Assembly: GCF_900113285.1 (NCBI RefSeq)
Contig: NZ_FOOT01000004.1
Span: 186,001-250,000, forward strand
Reading direction: 5' to 3'
Length of the DNA: 64,000 nucleotides
Origin: Pontibacter chinhatensis
Lineage (GTDB): Bacteria; Bacteroidota; Bacteroidia; Cytophagales; Hymenobacteraceae
Shown here: positions 17,717 through 25,518 of the stretch, piece after piece
Layout: each line of letters opens with the position of its first letter
How positions within the stretch are numbered: the stretch's first letter is position 1
Position numbers and translations under genes: made by a program
The notes under the pieces: generated by a model
What the model saw: only the letters and a program-made list of their open reading frames with translations
Told to the model about the DNA's origin: nothing
The model's database searches: none

Positions 17717-18470
17717 CGAGTTAGCGCCAGGCAAAAAAGTATACTTCGCTTCTGATTTCCATTTGGGTGTGCCTGATGCCAAGAGCAGCCTGGCCCGCGA
17801 GAAGAAAATAGTGCGCTGGCTGGAGATGGCCAGACAGGACGCCGCCGCCATACTTTTGCTCGGCGATATCTTCGATTTCTGGTTTGAGTATAAACACGCC
17901 ATCCCGAAGGGCTACGTGCGCCTGCAGGGTAAGCTGGCAGAGCTGACGGACGCTGGTCTACCAGTGCTGTTTTTCACGGGAAACCATGACATGTGGATGT
18001 TCGACTACTTTCCAAAGGAGCTCAACATTCCCATCATCCGGGAGCCCATCTCCACCCACATCGGCGGCAAGTCCTTTTACATTGGCCACGGCGATGGCCT
18101 CGGCCCCGGTGACCATACTTACAAAGTACTCAAGAAGGTGTTTGACAACAGGATGTGCCAGTGGCTCTTTGCCCGCATCCATCCCAACACCGGCATAGGA
18201 ATTGCTAATGCATGGTCGAGACGGAGCCGCATCAGCAATGTGGAGAAAGACGAGAAGTTTTTTGGCGAGCGGGAGTGGCTGGTGCAGTATAGCCAGGAAG
18301 TGGAACAGCGGCAGCACCACGATTACTACGTGTTCGGCCACCGCCACCTGCCCCTGGAGATGCCCATCGGCGACAATGCTCTGTATGTGAACCTGGGTGA
18401 ATGGGTAAACTTCTACACTTATGGTGTGTATGACGGAAATAAACTGGAACTGAAGACCTTTGAAGACTAG
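17700..18470 (+). CDS. lpxH: UDP-2,3-diacylglucosamine diphosphatase (LpxH-like)
   Basis: This calcineurin-type metallophosphoesterase cleaves UDP-2,3-diacylglucosamine to lipid X in lipid A synthesis at the inner membrane. Metal-ligand motifs are in order: SDFHLG near residue 18, GDIFDFWFE, GNHDMW, the GHGDGLGPGDHTYK region and GHRHLPLE. I use the ATG at 17700; a TTG one codon upstream also opens the frame. It overlaps the LUD gene by 17 bases and the following propeller gene by 11. Its presence in an ftsH operon is notable because FtsH controls the lipid A pathway in some Gram-negatives. LpxH rather than LpxG/I is inferred from motif pattern. Confidence 0.88.
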   Translation: MTFRINELAPGKKVYFASDFHLGVPDAKSSLAREKKIVRWLEMARQDAAAILLLGDIFDFWFEYKHAIPKGYVRLQGKLAELTDAGLPVLFFTGNHDMWMFDYFPKELNIPIIREPISTHIGGKSFYIGHGDGLGPGDHTYKVLKKVFDNRMCQWLFARIHPNTGIGIANAWSRRSRISNVEKDEKFFGEREWLVQYSQEVEQRQHHDYYVFGHRHLPLEMPIGDNALYVNLGEWVNFYTYGVYDGNKLELKTFED

Positions 18471-19290
18471 GAGAACTATACTTATACTTTGGCTGGCGCT
18501 GCTAACGCCACTGCTGGCGCAGGCGCAGGATACCCTGCTGGCGCCCATACTTTCCTTTAGCCATCGTATCAACATCAGTTCCCCCACCTCCATCTCCCAA
18601 GACCGCAACGGGAACATCTACCTACTGGACGAGCGGCAGAACCTGCTGCGCCTCAACCCGGCCGGTCAGCCTGTGGATACCTACTCCCCGCCCGCCCGTG
18701 GCCGCATCAGCAGCATCCACGCCTGGAACCCGATGAAGATTATGCTCTTTTATGAGGGAAGCCAGGAAATCACCTTGCTGGACCGCTTTCTGCGCCCCAT
18801 CAGCACCACCGGCCTGCTGAACCTGCAGTACGAAGGCACTGCCAAAGTAGCTGCTCCCGCTGGTGACCTCGGTTACTGGCTCTTTGATGAAACAAGGCTG
18901 TCGCTAGGCAAGCTGGACCCCAGCACACGGCAGTTGTCCGTAGAAACCCCACTGAACCTGCTACTGAGCCAGGAGCAGTTTGATGTGCGCCAGCTGCGCG
19001 AGTACCAGAACCTGGTGTACCTGCTCGATTACAACAGCGGCATCCTTATCTTCGACAATCTGGGCAACTATAAAAAGAGGCTTCCCATTGACGGCTTACA
19101 ACACATCGGCTTCCGCAACAACGAGTTATACTATGTAAAGGAGGGCAAGCTATACTTCCTCGACTTGTACTCCACGAAGGAGCGTGTGCTGGAGCTACCG
19201 CAGGAGCAGGCGTATACTTCTGCTTTGGCAGGCGACAAGCAATTGTTCCTGTTCACCAAGAACGCGGTGGACGTATACTTTCTGGAGTAA
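18460..19290 (+). CDS. Exported beta-propeller-like hypothetical protein
   Basis: A 276-residue protein with signal peptide (MKTRRTILILWLALLTPLLAQAQ). It then has repeated strand patterns such as SQDRNGNIYLLDERQNLLRLN and QNLVYLLDYNSGILIFDNLGN that resemble NHL or six-bladed propeller repeats. No enzymatic motif is recognised. The start is TTG at 18460, which overlaps the end of lpxH by 11 bases and gives a complete signal peptide; no in-frame ATG offers one. Translation is probably coupled to lpxH. It ends 1 base before the stop of the convergent Gdx gene. A periplasmic structural or sensing role is a guess. Confidence 0.75.
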   Translation: MKTRRTILILWLALLTPLLAQAQDTLLAPILSFSHRINISSPTSISQDRNGNIYLLDERQNLLRLNPAGQPVDTYSPPARGRISSIHAWNPMKIMLFYEGSQEITLLDRFLRPISTTGLLNLQYEGTAKVAAPAGDLGYWLFDETRLSLGKLDPSTRQLSVETPLNLLLSQEQFDVRQLREYQNLVYLLDYNSGILIFDNLGNYKKRLPIDGLQHIGFRNNELYYVKEGKLYFLDLYSTKERVLELPQEQAYTSALAGDKQLFLFTKNAVDVYFLE

Positions 19291-19291
19291 C

Positions 19292-19621
19292 TTACTTTTC
19301 GCCGGAGAACACCTTCAGCCCCACCACACCGGCAATAATCAACAGGATGCAGATAATGCGGATAAAGTCGCGGGGCTCGTTGAGGAAGAAGATGCCCAAA
19401 ATAGCCGTGCCTGCCGCCCCGATTCCGGTCCAGATGGCGTAGGCTGTTCCCAGCGGCAGCGTTTTCATGGCCTGGGCCAGCAGGATGAAGCTCAGGATCA
19501 TCACCACGACGGTTACCACGCTCACGCCTATTTTGGTAAACCCCTCGCTATACTTCAGCCCGAAAGCCCAGCCAATCTCGCAAATGCCGGCCAGGATCAG
19601 GTAAAACCATGCCATGTTCAT
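19292..19621 (-). CDS. gdx: Small multidrug resistance transporter, Gdx (SugE) subtype
   Basis: A 109-residue four-helix SMR protein that works as an antiparallel dimer. It matches the guanidinium-exporter subtype rather than EmrE: the first helix has AGICEIGWAFGLKYSEGF with the essential Glu at 15, followed by MKTLPLGTAYAIWTGIGA. Gdx exports guanidinium in exchange for protons. Two ATGs are possible: 19621 or, two codons in, 19615; the latter puts Glu at 13 as in E. coli SugE. I see no guanidine riboswitch in the short upstream region. The gene is convergent with the propeller gene. Confidence 0.9.
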   Translation of the reverse strand: MNMAWFYLILAGICEIGWAFGLKYSEGFTKIGVSVVTVVVMILSFILLAQAMKTLPLGTAYAIWTGIGAAGTAILGIFFLNEPRDFIRIICILLIIAGVVGLKVFSGEK

Positions 19622-19671
19622 AGGTAATTCCTTTTTTAGTTAAGCCGCAAAGGTACGTAATTAACCCGTTT

Positions 19672-20550
19672 CTATACTTTCTCAGGGATAGGCATCAGCA
19701 TTTCGTGCTGCTTTAGGAGCAGGTTTATGTCGCGGCCCTGCAGAAAAGAGATCATACTTTGGGCAGTGTCTTCAACGTTGATAAACATTAGCGATGGCGC
19801 TTCTACCTGCTGCATTGCCGCCCGCAGCAGCGCTGTGCCAATGCCTTTTCCGCGCCACTCCCGGCTTACGGCCAGTTGCGCCACCGCCCCATTCTTCCGG
19901 AAAACTGAGATGTAGCCAACCACTTCCCCGCTTGCGGCGCGGGCTTCCAGTGTTCTGTCCTGGTTTATACTTCTGTTCAGGGAGGCAATGCTGTTCTGCC
20001 AGGTCGGCTGAACGTCCCAAAAGCGAGAGAGGGCAGCAAAATCCGGTTGTGTCGCCTCAAGGATGTTGATCCCGGCAGGAGGAGAGGCTTCTTGAAGCAA
20101 GTCCTGTTTCAGCGCCCGGAAGCAGCTAAGGGTGCGGGTGATGTAAAAGCCAATTTTCTCATACGTTTTGAGCGCTGGCACATTTCCCTCAATCACCTCC
20201 AGCAGGCATTGCCTCACTCCTTTCTCACGCAACTTTGGCAGCAGGAAGGCATACATTTGCTGCGTCAGGCCCTGCCCTCTATACGTTGGCACCACGCCTG
20301 TGCCAGCATTGTATGCTGTTGGCATACCCTGCCAATCGCCTAAGGCCGTCAATATAAACCCCGCCATTTCCTCTCCGTCAAAGGCCGCCACGCAAAACTC
20401 CGGCACAATCCCCTCCCGCTCCACCTTGTCCCTCAACTGCTCCTCGCTCAGCTGCACCGGCACCACATAGTCGGCAAAAGCTTTCAGAAAAGTCGCGCGC
20501 ACCTGCGGCAGGTCCTGCGGGGTAAGGAAGGAGAGGCGGAGGTTGGGCAT
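19672..20550 (-). CDS. GNAT acetyltransferase with two tandem domains
   Basis: A 292-residue protein with two GNAT folds. The first (residues 1-135) has the acetyl-CoA loop VVPTYRGQGLTQQMYAFLL. The second (about 150-292) has AVSREWRGKGIGTALLRAA, the stronger R-x-x-G-x-G/A loop. Tandem GNATs often have one inactive half; here both loops look intact. Substrate unknown. It is transcribed on the same strand as the Gdx gene 50 bp downstream. Confidence 0.88.
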   Translation of the reverse strand: MPNLRLSFLTPQDLPQVRATFLKAFADYVVPVQLSEEQLRDKVEREGIVPEFCVAAFDGEEMAGFILTALGDWQGMPTAYNAGTGVVPTYRGQGLTQQMYAFLLPKLREKGVRQCLLEVIEGNVPALKTYEKIGFYITRTLSCFRALKQDLLQEASPPAGINILEATQPDFAALSRFWDVQPTWQNSIASLNRSINQDRTLEARAASGEVVGYISVFRKNGAVAQLAVSREWRGKGIGTALLRAAMQQVEAPSLMFINVEDTAQSMISFLQGRDINLLLKQHEMLMPIPEKV

Positions 20551-20647
20551 ATTATTTTTATACTAGTTATGATTAGATGTACAGCGGCAGAAGAAGAAAA
20601 TGCCCATATGCTCTCATCTTAGTATGACTTCACTCTTATTGCCTTCA

Positions 20648-21682
20648 CTAAACAACACTAACACTTCTCCAAAAGGCTGCTGGTAAATCATTTAAAGTGG
20701 AAGCATACTTTGCATCATACTTTGAAATTAAACTTGCGAACGAGTATACTTCCCTCCCACATAGCGAAGCATAAATGGCAACAGAACTGACAAATACATA
20801 AAACGTAAGCTCTTTCAATTCCACATTACCCGCCAAGAGTTCTAAACATACATCCTGTGGAATCTCAGTGATATTTATGCGACTTTCAAACGATTTAAAT
20901 AGTTCATCATAAAACCGATACACACTTGGCTGTAAAAGCTGTTCAGGGTGATATTTAACCCAAAGCTCTGACACATTATTCTGTACTATCCGTTCTAGGC
21001 TTTCTTCCATTGCCGCTCTCATAGCCTCCTTTGATAATAAACCACTTTCCACACTAGCATCGAGCACTAGTATATGCTTGTATGGGTTACATTTTTCTGT
21101 ATTATTAAAGGGCAAAGACAGCAGCTCTTTCCTAGGAAAAAACGGGAAAGAATAATCAGAAAGGCCATAAACTCTGGTATAACTGGAATCGAAGAATCGA
21201 ATGGGGAAAGACAACCTCCCAAAGAAGTTTATCCATTTCAGTACATCATACCGCCAAGTTGACATTCCTGTAGGAAACAGTTCGTTATTAACTTTATCTA
21301 ATGGCAGATACGATACAACGCCCTCTTCTATAAGGCTAAAACCAGAGCATTGCTTATGAGACATGAACAATCTAATAAAGTCCATGCTAGTTTGATGCGT
21401 GTATAGATGATAACTCTCTTCTTGCACCAGTTGTTGAATGAGCGAATCAAACTCTTGTAACTTCTTCCATCCCTTCCAGAACTTCTTCTCAACGGCAAAC
21501 GAATTAACAGGCCGCTGCGTGAACTTAATATGGATTTGCTTTATAGGCAGGGTTGATATATTTGAAACAAAGCCTCTACCAAGCATAAATACACAGTCCT
21601 CAGAATTCAACTTGTTGAGGCCTATTACCTGAAGACTAGTTAAAAATGTAATATGACTATGAATATAGAATAAATGCTTCAT
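20648..21682 (-). CDS. Putative glycosyltransferase, GT52/polysialyltransferase-like
   Basis: A 344-residue protein without signal peptide. The fold suggested by its motifs is that of GT52-type sialyl/polysialyltransferases: an SLIEEGVVSYLP segment in the position of the (E/D)DG loop, KYHPEQ matching the conserved HP motif, and VFVSSVAIYASLCGREVYSF matching the terminal SS motif. Actual sugar donor is not predictable. Base composition is AT-rich compared with all neighbours, and it has almost no AAGTATA copies (one at the extreme 3' end near 20744). It overlaps the flippase gene by 1 base, so the two form an operon with the flippase first. Probably horizontally acquired. Confidence 0.55.
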   Translation of the reverse strand: MKHLFYIHSHITFLTSLQVIGLNKLNSEDCVFMLGRGFVSNISTLPIKQIHIKFTQRPVNSFAVEKKFWKGWKKLQEFDSLIQQLVQEESYHLYTHQTSMDFIRLFMSHKQCSGFSLIEEGVVSYLPLDKVNNELFPTGMSTWRYDVLKWINFFGRLSFPIRFFDSSYTRVYGLSDYSFPFFPRKELLSLPFNNTEKCNPYKHILVLDASVESGLLSKEAMRAAMEESLERIVQNNVSELWVKYHPEQLLQPSVYRFYDELFKSFESRINITEIPQDVCLELLAGNVELKELTFYVFVSSVAIYASLCGREVYSFASLISKYDAKYASTLNDLPAAFWRSVSVV

Positions 21683-23103
21683 TAGGGACTAGCAGCTTTC
21701 TTCTTCAAAATTATACCAGACACTACTCCAATAAGCCCCAAGACTGTACTTGTAACTATTTTGTAGTTTATACTAGAATCGGACATATAGTAAGCAAGTA
21801 ACAAGGCAATAACTGTTAAAATAAACCAGAAAAAAGGATAAAAATTAACAGGAACAGATTGCCTGAACTCTTGAATAAAGTACCCGGCATATCCCATATA
21901 CATAAAACATACAAATGTGGTGAACGCAGCTGCCTCATATCCAAACCATGGTATAAATACTAAATTAAGAACCACATTAGATAATCCCGCAACTAAAGAA
22001 ATACGCCATAACTTACCAGTATACTCACGGAGCGTTAACCAATTGACAACCGCTAAATACATAGGCCGGAAGTTATAAGCCATTAAGATAATGATAGCCA
22101 GGGGGTAGGCCTGCTGTAAAACCACGTTTTGAATCAAGAGCTCAAAAATCTCTTTCATCCAAATACAAATGGCCGTAGTTGTTACTAAAAACAATATTTG
22201 TAAGGCGAAAGTTAAACGTCTAACTTGATAAGCCGCATCTATAGAGTTATTTTGAGCATATAGACTCATGTAAAACGGAGATGACGCTTGTACGATGGCC
22301 CCACTTACAGTCATATAGTAAGATCCGAAGTTTGAAGCTAAGTTATAATTCCCTATCTGCTTGATTGGCATACCTAACCAATTAAGCATTAATTTATCAG
22401 AAGTATCCAGCACAAAAAAGGAAAGTTGGTGTGGTACTACTGGCAAGGATATTCGTAACCAGCTTTTCCACTTATTGCGGTTCAGTTTTAGAATGGGCCA
22501 TAACTCCTCCTTAAGATAAATGCTGTTGAAATTTATTGCGAAGCCAGTGAATGCTGCTATGAAACTAGCGTAAAACCACCCCATATAGCCTAGTTGCAAG
22601 AAGGCTATAGTATAAACATTAAAGCCAACGCTGACAACACCTACAATAAGTGAGCGCACTGCTACAGTAAGAGGCCGTTGAGAAAGTTGATAAAATAGAT
22701 TGGTTTGTAATTCTGTTCCTGCAAATAACATTACAGGCAAACAGTTTAAGACAATTATCGCCCATTTGTTCTCCCCCGCCTCGTTAGGTATTCCTAGACA
22801 CAAAACGGATGCAAGCGCCACACCAAACACAAACGACCAAACGCTCATTAATCCCCCTACCTGCCGCCATACCCATTTATACCTCGTCGGGTGCTTTACA
22901 AATGCATTTACCATCACTACACTCAGCCCCAGCGATTGCACCATCCCCAGTGCCGTTACATAAGCCGTTACCACACCCGCCACGCCGTAGTCGGTGGTGG
23001 TGAGGTAAGGGGTGATAATAGGTAGGGCCAGCACTCCGGCCACGCGCGGTAATTGCGCAGCCAGCCCGTAAATCGCCGCATGAGAGAGTAACTTCCGAAG
23101 CAT
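21682..23103 (-). CDS. Polysaccharide flippase (Wzx/MATE-type)
   Basis: A 473-residue membrane protein with about 12-14 hydrophobic helices and the N-terminal pattern of oligosaccharide flippases (LLSHAAIYGLAAQLPRVAGV, then LTTTDYGVAGVVTAY). It would move lipid-linked glycans across the inner membrane. Composition is mosaic: one 60-base block at the 5' end (22,981-23,040) has 37 G/C, while one near the 3' end (21,781-21,840) has 18. The first 60-100 codons therefore look native and the rest foreign. No polymerase or further glycan genes lie beside it, so it serves a pathway encoded elsewhere or is a remnant. Co-transcribed with the transferase downstream. Confidence 0.85.
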   Translation of the reverse strand: MLRKLLSHAAIYGLAAQLPRVAGVLALPIITPYLTTTDYGVAGVVTAYVTALGMVQSLGLSVVMVNAFVKHPTRYKWVWRQVGGLMSVWSFVFGVALASVLCLGIPNEAGENKWAIIVLNCLPVMLFAGTELQTNLFYQLSQRPLTVAVRSLIVGVVSVGFNVYTIAFLQLGYMGWFYASFIAAFTGFAINFNSIYLKEELWPILKLNRNKWKSWLRISLPVVPHQLSFFVLDTSDKLMLNWLGMPIKQIGNYNLASNFGSYYMTVSGAIVQASSPFYMSLYAQNNSIDAAYQVRRLTFALQILFLVTTTAICIWMKEIFELLIQNVVLQQAYPLAIIILMAYNFRPMYLAVVNWLTLREYTGKLWRISLVAGLSNVVLNLVFIPWFGYEAAAFTTFVCFMYMGYAGYFIQEFRQSVPVNFYPFFWFILTVIALLLAYYMSDSSINYKIVTSTVLGLIGVVSGIILKKKAASP

Positions 23104-23262
23104 CGGTTAAAATTATACTTTATTTTGCAGTGGGTAGCATTCTGAGACTTTTTTCGTAAATAGCTCCATTACTTTCGGGCGAACGCGGCACCATTGCCCG
23201 CGCAGCGTTGTTGCCATACTTGTACTTTTAGGAGGCACAAAAGCAAAAGCCTAAATTTTTAG

Positions 23263-23270
23263 TATATTTG
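23263..23270 (+). promoter_or_regulatory. -7 promoter element of the ricT-gldH operon
   Basis: TATATTTG is an exact TAnnTTTG match, 57 bases before the GTG start of the PSP1 gene. Confidence 0.45.
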
Positions 23271-23326
23271 TTGATTACTGATTTTGAAAACAAGAATTAG
23301 CCTAGCTATATAAAGGAGATACAATT

Positions 23327-24859
23327 GTGGGATGTAGTTCATGTTCTAGTGGCGGATGCAGCACCGGTTCCAAGCCGGGCGGCTGCAAAAGCAACGGCGG
23401 GTGCAGCACGGGAGGCTGTAACCGTTTAAACGTCTTCGACTGGCTCAGCGACATGGATATTCCAACGTCGTTTGAGGAGTTCGATATTGTAGAAATAAGA
23501 TTCAAGGGAGGTCGGAAAGACTTCTTTCGTAATATAAACCGCCTGGACCTGACCACTGGCGACGCCGTGGTTGTGGATGTGCCCAACGGCCATCACATCG
23601 GCTTTGTGTCGCTGAAGGGTGAGCTCGTGCGCCTGCAGATGCTAAAAAAGAAAGTGGATAATAATGAGGAAATCCGCAGCATCTACCGCATCGCCACAGA
23701 GCGCGACATGGAGAAGTTTAACGAGGCCCGCGACCAGGAAGGCACCACCATGTACCGCAGCCGCGAAATTATTCAGCAGCTTGGGCTGAAGATGAAGCTC
23801 TCGGATGTAGAGTACCAGGCCGACAGAAGCAAGGCCACGTTCTACTACTCTGCCGATGACCGCGTAGACTTCCGCGACCTGATCAAGAAGCTGGCAGAAG
23901 AGTTCAAGATCCGCATCGAGATGCGCCAGATTAGCCTCCGCCACGAAGCGGGTCGTCTGGGCGGTATCGGCTCCTGCGGCCGCGAACTGTGCTGCTCTAC
24001 CTGGCTTACGGATTTCAAAAGCGTTTCCACCACAGCGGCGCGTTACCAGAACCTCTCGCTCAACCCGAGCAAACTGAGCGGGCAGTGCGGGCGCCTGAAG
24101 TGCTGCCTCAACTATGAGCTGGAAACGTACATGGAGGCCCTGAAGGACATCCCGACCGTGAACCGCCCATTGCAGACACAGCAGGGAGACGCCATTCTTC
24201 AGAAAACTGACATCTTTAAACGCATGATGTGGTTTGGCTACAGGGGCGACAACAACTGGTATCCTGTGCCGGTAGAGCGCGTGCAGGAGATACTCGAGCA
24301 GAACGCGAAGGGCGTTGTGGTAGAGACCCTGTTGGTGGAGCCGGAAGAAGAGCCGAAGCAAAACGAGTTTGTGTCGCAGGTGGAGGGAAGCCTGGAACGC
24401 CTCGACGATAAGTTCAAGTCCAAGAAGAAGAAAAAGAAGAAAAAGAAAAAGCCGGCCAGCGCTGAGCAGGCACAGCCGCAGCAGGAGAAGGTAGCAGAGG
24501 CACAGCCGCCGAGAAAGGAAAGACAGGAGCGTCAGCAGGAGCAAGCGCCAGCCACGGGTGAGCAGCAGGAGCAGCGCTCGCGTCGCCAGCGCCCGCCGCG
24601 CAACCGCAACAAAAACAAAACGGCCCAGGAAGGCGGTGAGCCACGTGACAATGCGCCGGCGCCAAAAGAGCCACGCGAGCCCAGAGAGCGGCGCGAGAGG
24701 CGTGAGCCAAGAGCGGTGCCCCCGGCAGCTGAGGGTGCACCGGATGCAGGTGCCCAGCCACAGCAGGGTGGAGAGCAGAAGCCAAGGAGACGCTCACGCA
24801 AGCCTTTTAAAGGCAAAAAACAAGACCAAGGCAATAAACCACCACGCACTGATGCATAA
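23327..24859 (+). CDS. ricT: PSP1-domain protein, RicT (YaaT) homologue
   Basis: In Bacillus RicT joins RicA and RicF in an iron-sulfur complex that stimulates RNase Y and phosphorelay. This 510-residue protein has the PSP1 core (about 40-290), including GRELCCSTWL and GQCGRLKCCLNYELETY with the conserved cysteines. Two parts are unusual. Residues 1-31 hold six cysteines at 3, 6, 11, 20, 26 and 31 in Gly/Ser-rich sequence. The C-terminal 145 residues are low-complexity, starting with a long Lys run (about 366-376) and continuing rich in Gln, Glu, Arg and Pro. The start is GTG at 23327; MGCSSC is the normal N-terminus in the phylum. It overlaps gldH by 8 bases. Confidence 0.88.
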   Translation: MGCSSCSSGGCSTGSKPGGCKSNGGCSTGGCNRLNVFDWLSDMDIPTSFEEFDIVEIRFKGGRKDFFRNINRLDLTTGDAVVVDVPNGHHIGFVSLKGELVRLQMLKKKVDNNEEIRSIYRIATERDMEKFNEARDQEGTTMYRSREIIQQLGLKMKLSDVEYQADRSKATFYYSADDRVDFRDLIKKLAEEFKIRIEMRQISLRHEAGRLGGIGSCGRELCCSTWLTDFKSVSTTAARYQNLSLNPSKLSGQCGRLKCCLNYELETYMEALKDIPTVNRPLQTQQGDAILQKTDIFKRMMWFGYRGDNNWYPVPVERVQEILEQNAKGVVVETLLVEPEEEPKQNEFVSQVEGSLERLDDKFKSKKKKKKKKKKPASAEQAQPQQEKVAEAQPPRKERQERQQEQAPATGEQQEQRSRRQRPPRNRNKNKTAQEGGEPRDNAPAPKEPREPRERRERREPRAVPPAAEGAPDAGAQPQQGGEQKPRRRSRKPFKGKKQDQGNKPPRTDA

Positions 24860-25334
24860 AATAGTATGGATGTGGGCAGCAGCACTCGTGCTGCTGCTCT
24901 CCGCCTGCGACCCTGCCCGGGTATATGAGCAGAACATTGACTTGCCGCAAGGCAACTGGCAAATAGACAATGCGCCGGTTTTCGAGTTTGAGATAAAGGA
25001 TACGACCCAAGTATACGATGTATACTTCAACGTGCGCTACAACCTGAAGTATGATTATTATAACCTATACTTAAGGCACCAGCTCTACGATCCCGATAGC
25101 GTACAGGTCTCCTCGAAACTGCATGAGGTGCTGCTGATGGACTCCAAGACGGGCAAACCGCTTGGCAACGGATCCAGCGATATCTATGACCTGCAGGCGC
25201 TTGCCCTCGATAACGTAAAGTTTCCTAAACAGGGCATATACAAGCTCCGCCTGACGCAGTACATGCGCCGCGACCCCCTGCCTAATATACTGGCAGTTGG
25301 CGTGCGCGTAGCCACCAGCTCAGAAGCCGAGTAA
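24852..25334 (+). CDS. gldH: Gliding motility lipoprotein GldH
   Basis: GldH is a lipoprotein required for gliding in Flavobacterium. The 160-residue product has a lipoprotein signal MHKIVWMWAAALVLLLSAC with Cys-19 as the lipidated residue. The family body follows: VYEQNIDLPQGNWQIDN, FEFEIKDTTQVYDVYFNVRY, YNLYLRHQLYDPD and a GNGSSDIYDLQA segment. The start at 24852 overlaps the ricT stop by 8 bases; a longer in-frame ORF upstream reads the ricT low-complexity tail in another frame and is not real. Together with the T9SS cargo gene it implies a working gliding/T9SS machine encoded elsewhere. Confidence 0.88.
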   Translation: MHKIVWMWAAALVLLLSACDPARVYEQNIDLPQGNWQIDNAPVFEFEIKDTTQVYDVYFNVRYNLKYDYYNLYLRHQLYDPDSVQVSSKLHEVLLMDSKTGKPLGNGSSDIYDLQALALDNVKFPKQGIYKLRLTQYMRRDPLPNILAVGVRVATSSEAE

Positions 25335-25352
25335 ACACTCAAACAATAGCAA

Positions 25353-25394
25353 CAATCGCCCCGGCGCCTATACTTGGCGACGCCGGGGCGATTG
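25353..25394 (+). terminator. Terminator of the ricT-gldH operon
   Basis: Arms 25353-25366 and 25381-25394 form a 14-bp GC-rich perfect stem (CAATCGCCCCGGCG), followed by GTTTTTATA. The loop contains a TATACTT copy. Confidence 0.85.
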
Positions 25395-25518
25395 TGTTTT
25401 TATACCCTTCTTTATACTTACCACCCGCATCCCAATCACGTAAGAGATAGCATCGGCAACTTATAAGCGCCGAACAAAGTAATGCAAAAACACCTGCACT
25501 AAAGAACTCCTAACTCGG

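Noticed and set aside
19622-19671. Guanidine riboswitch before the Gdx gene
   Set aside because: The region is about 50 bp and shows no recognisable guanidine-I, -II or -III structure.
24416-24455. Frameshift in the poly-Lys run of ricT
   Set aside because: The A/G-rich run of Lys codons stays in frame through to the stop, and the downstream start of gldH overlaps as expected. No evidence of slippage.
24558-24851. N-terminal extension of gldH (longer ORF)
   Set aside because: It reads the ricT tail in another frame. The internal ATG at 24,852 gives a proper lipoprotein signal.
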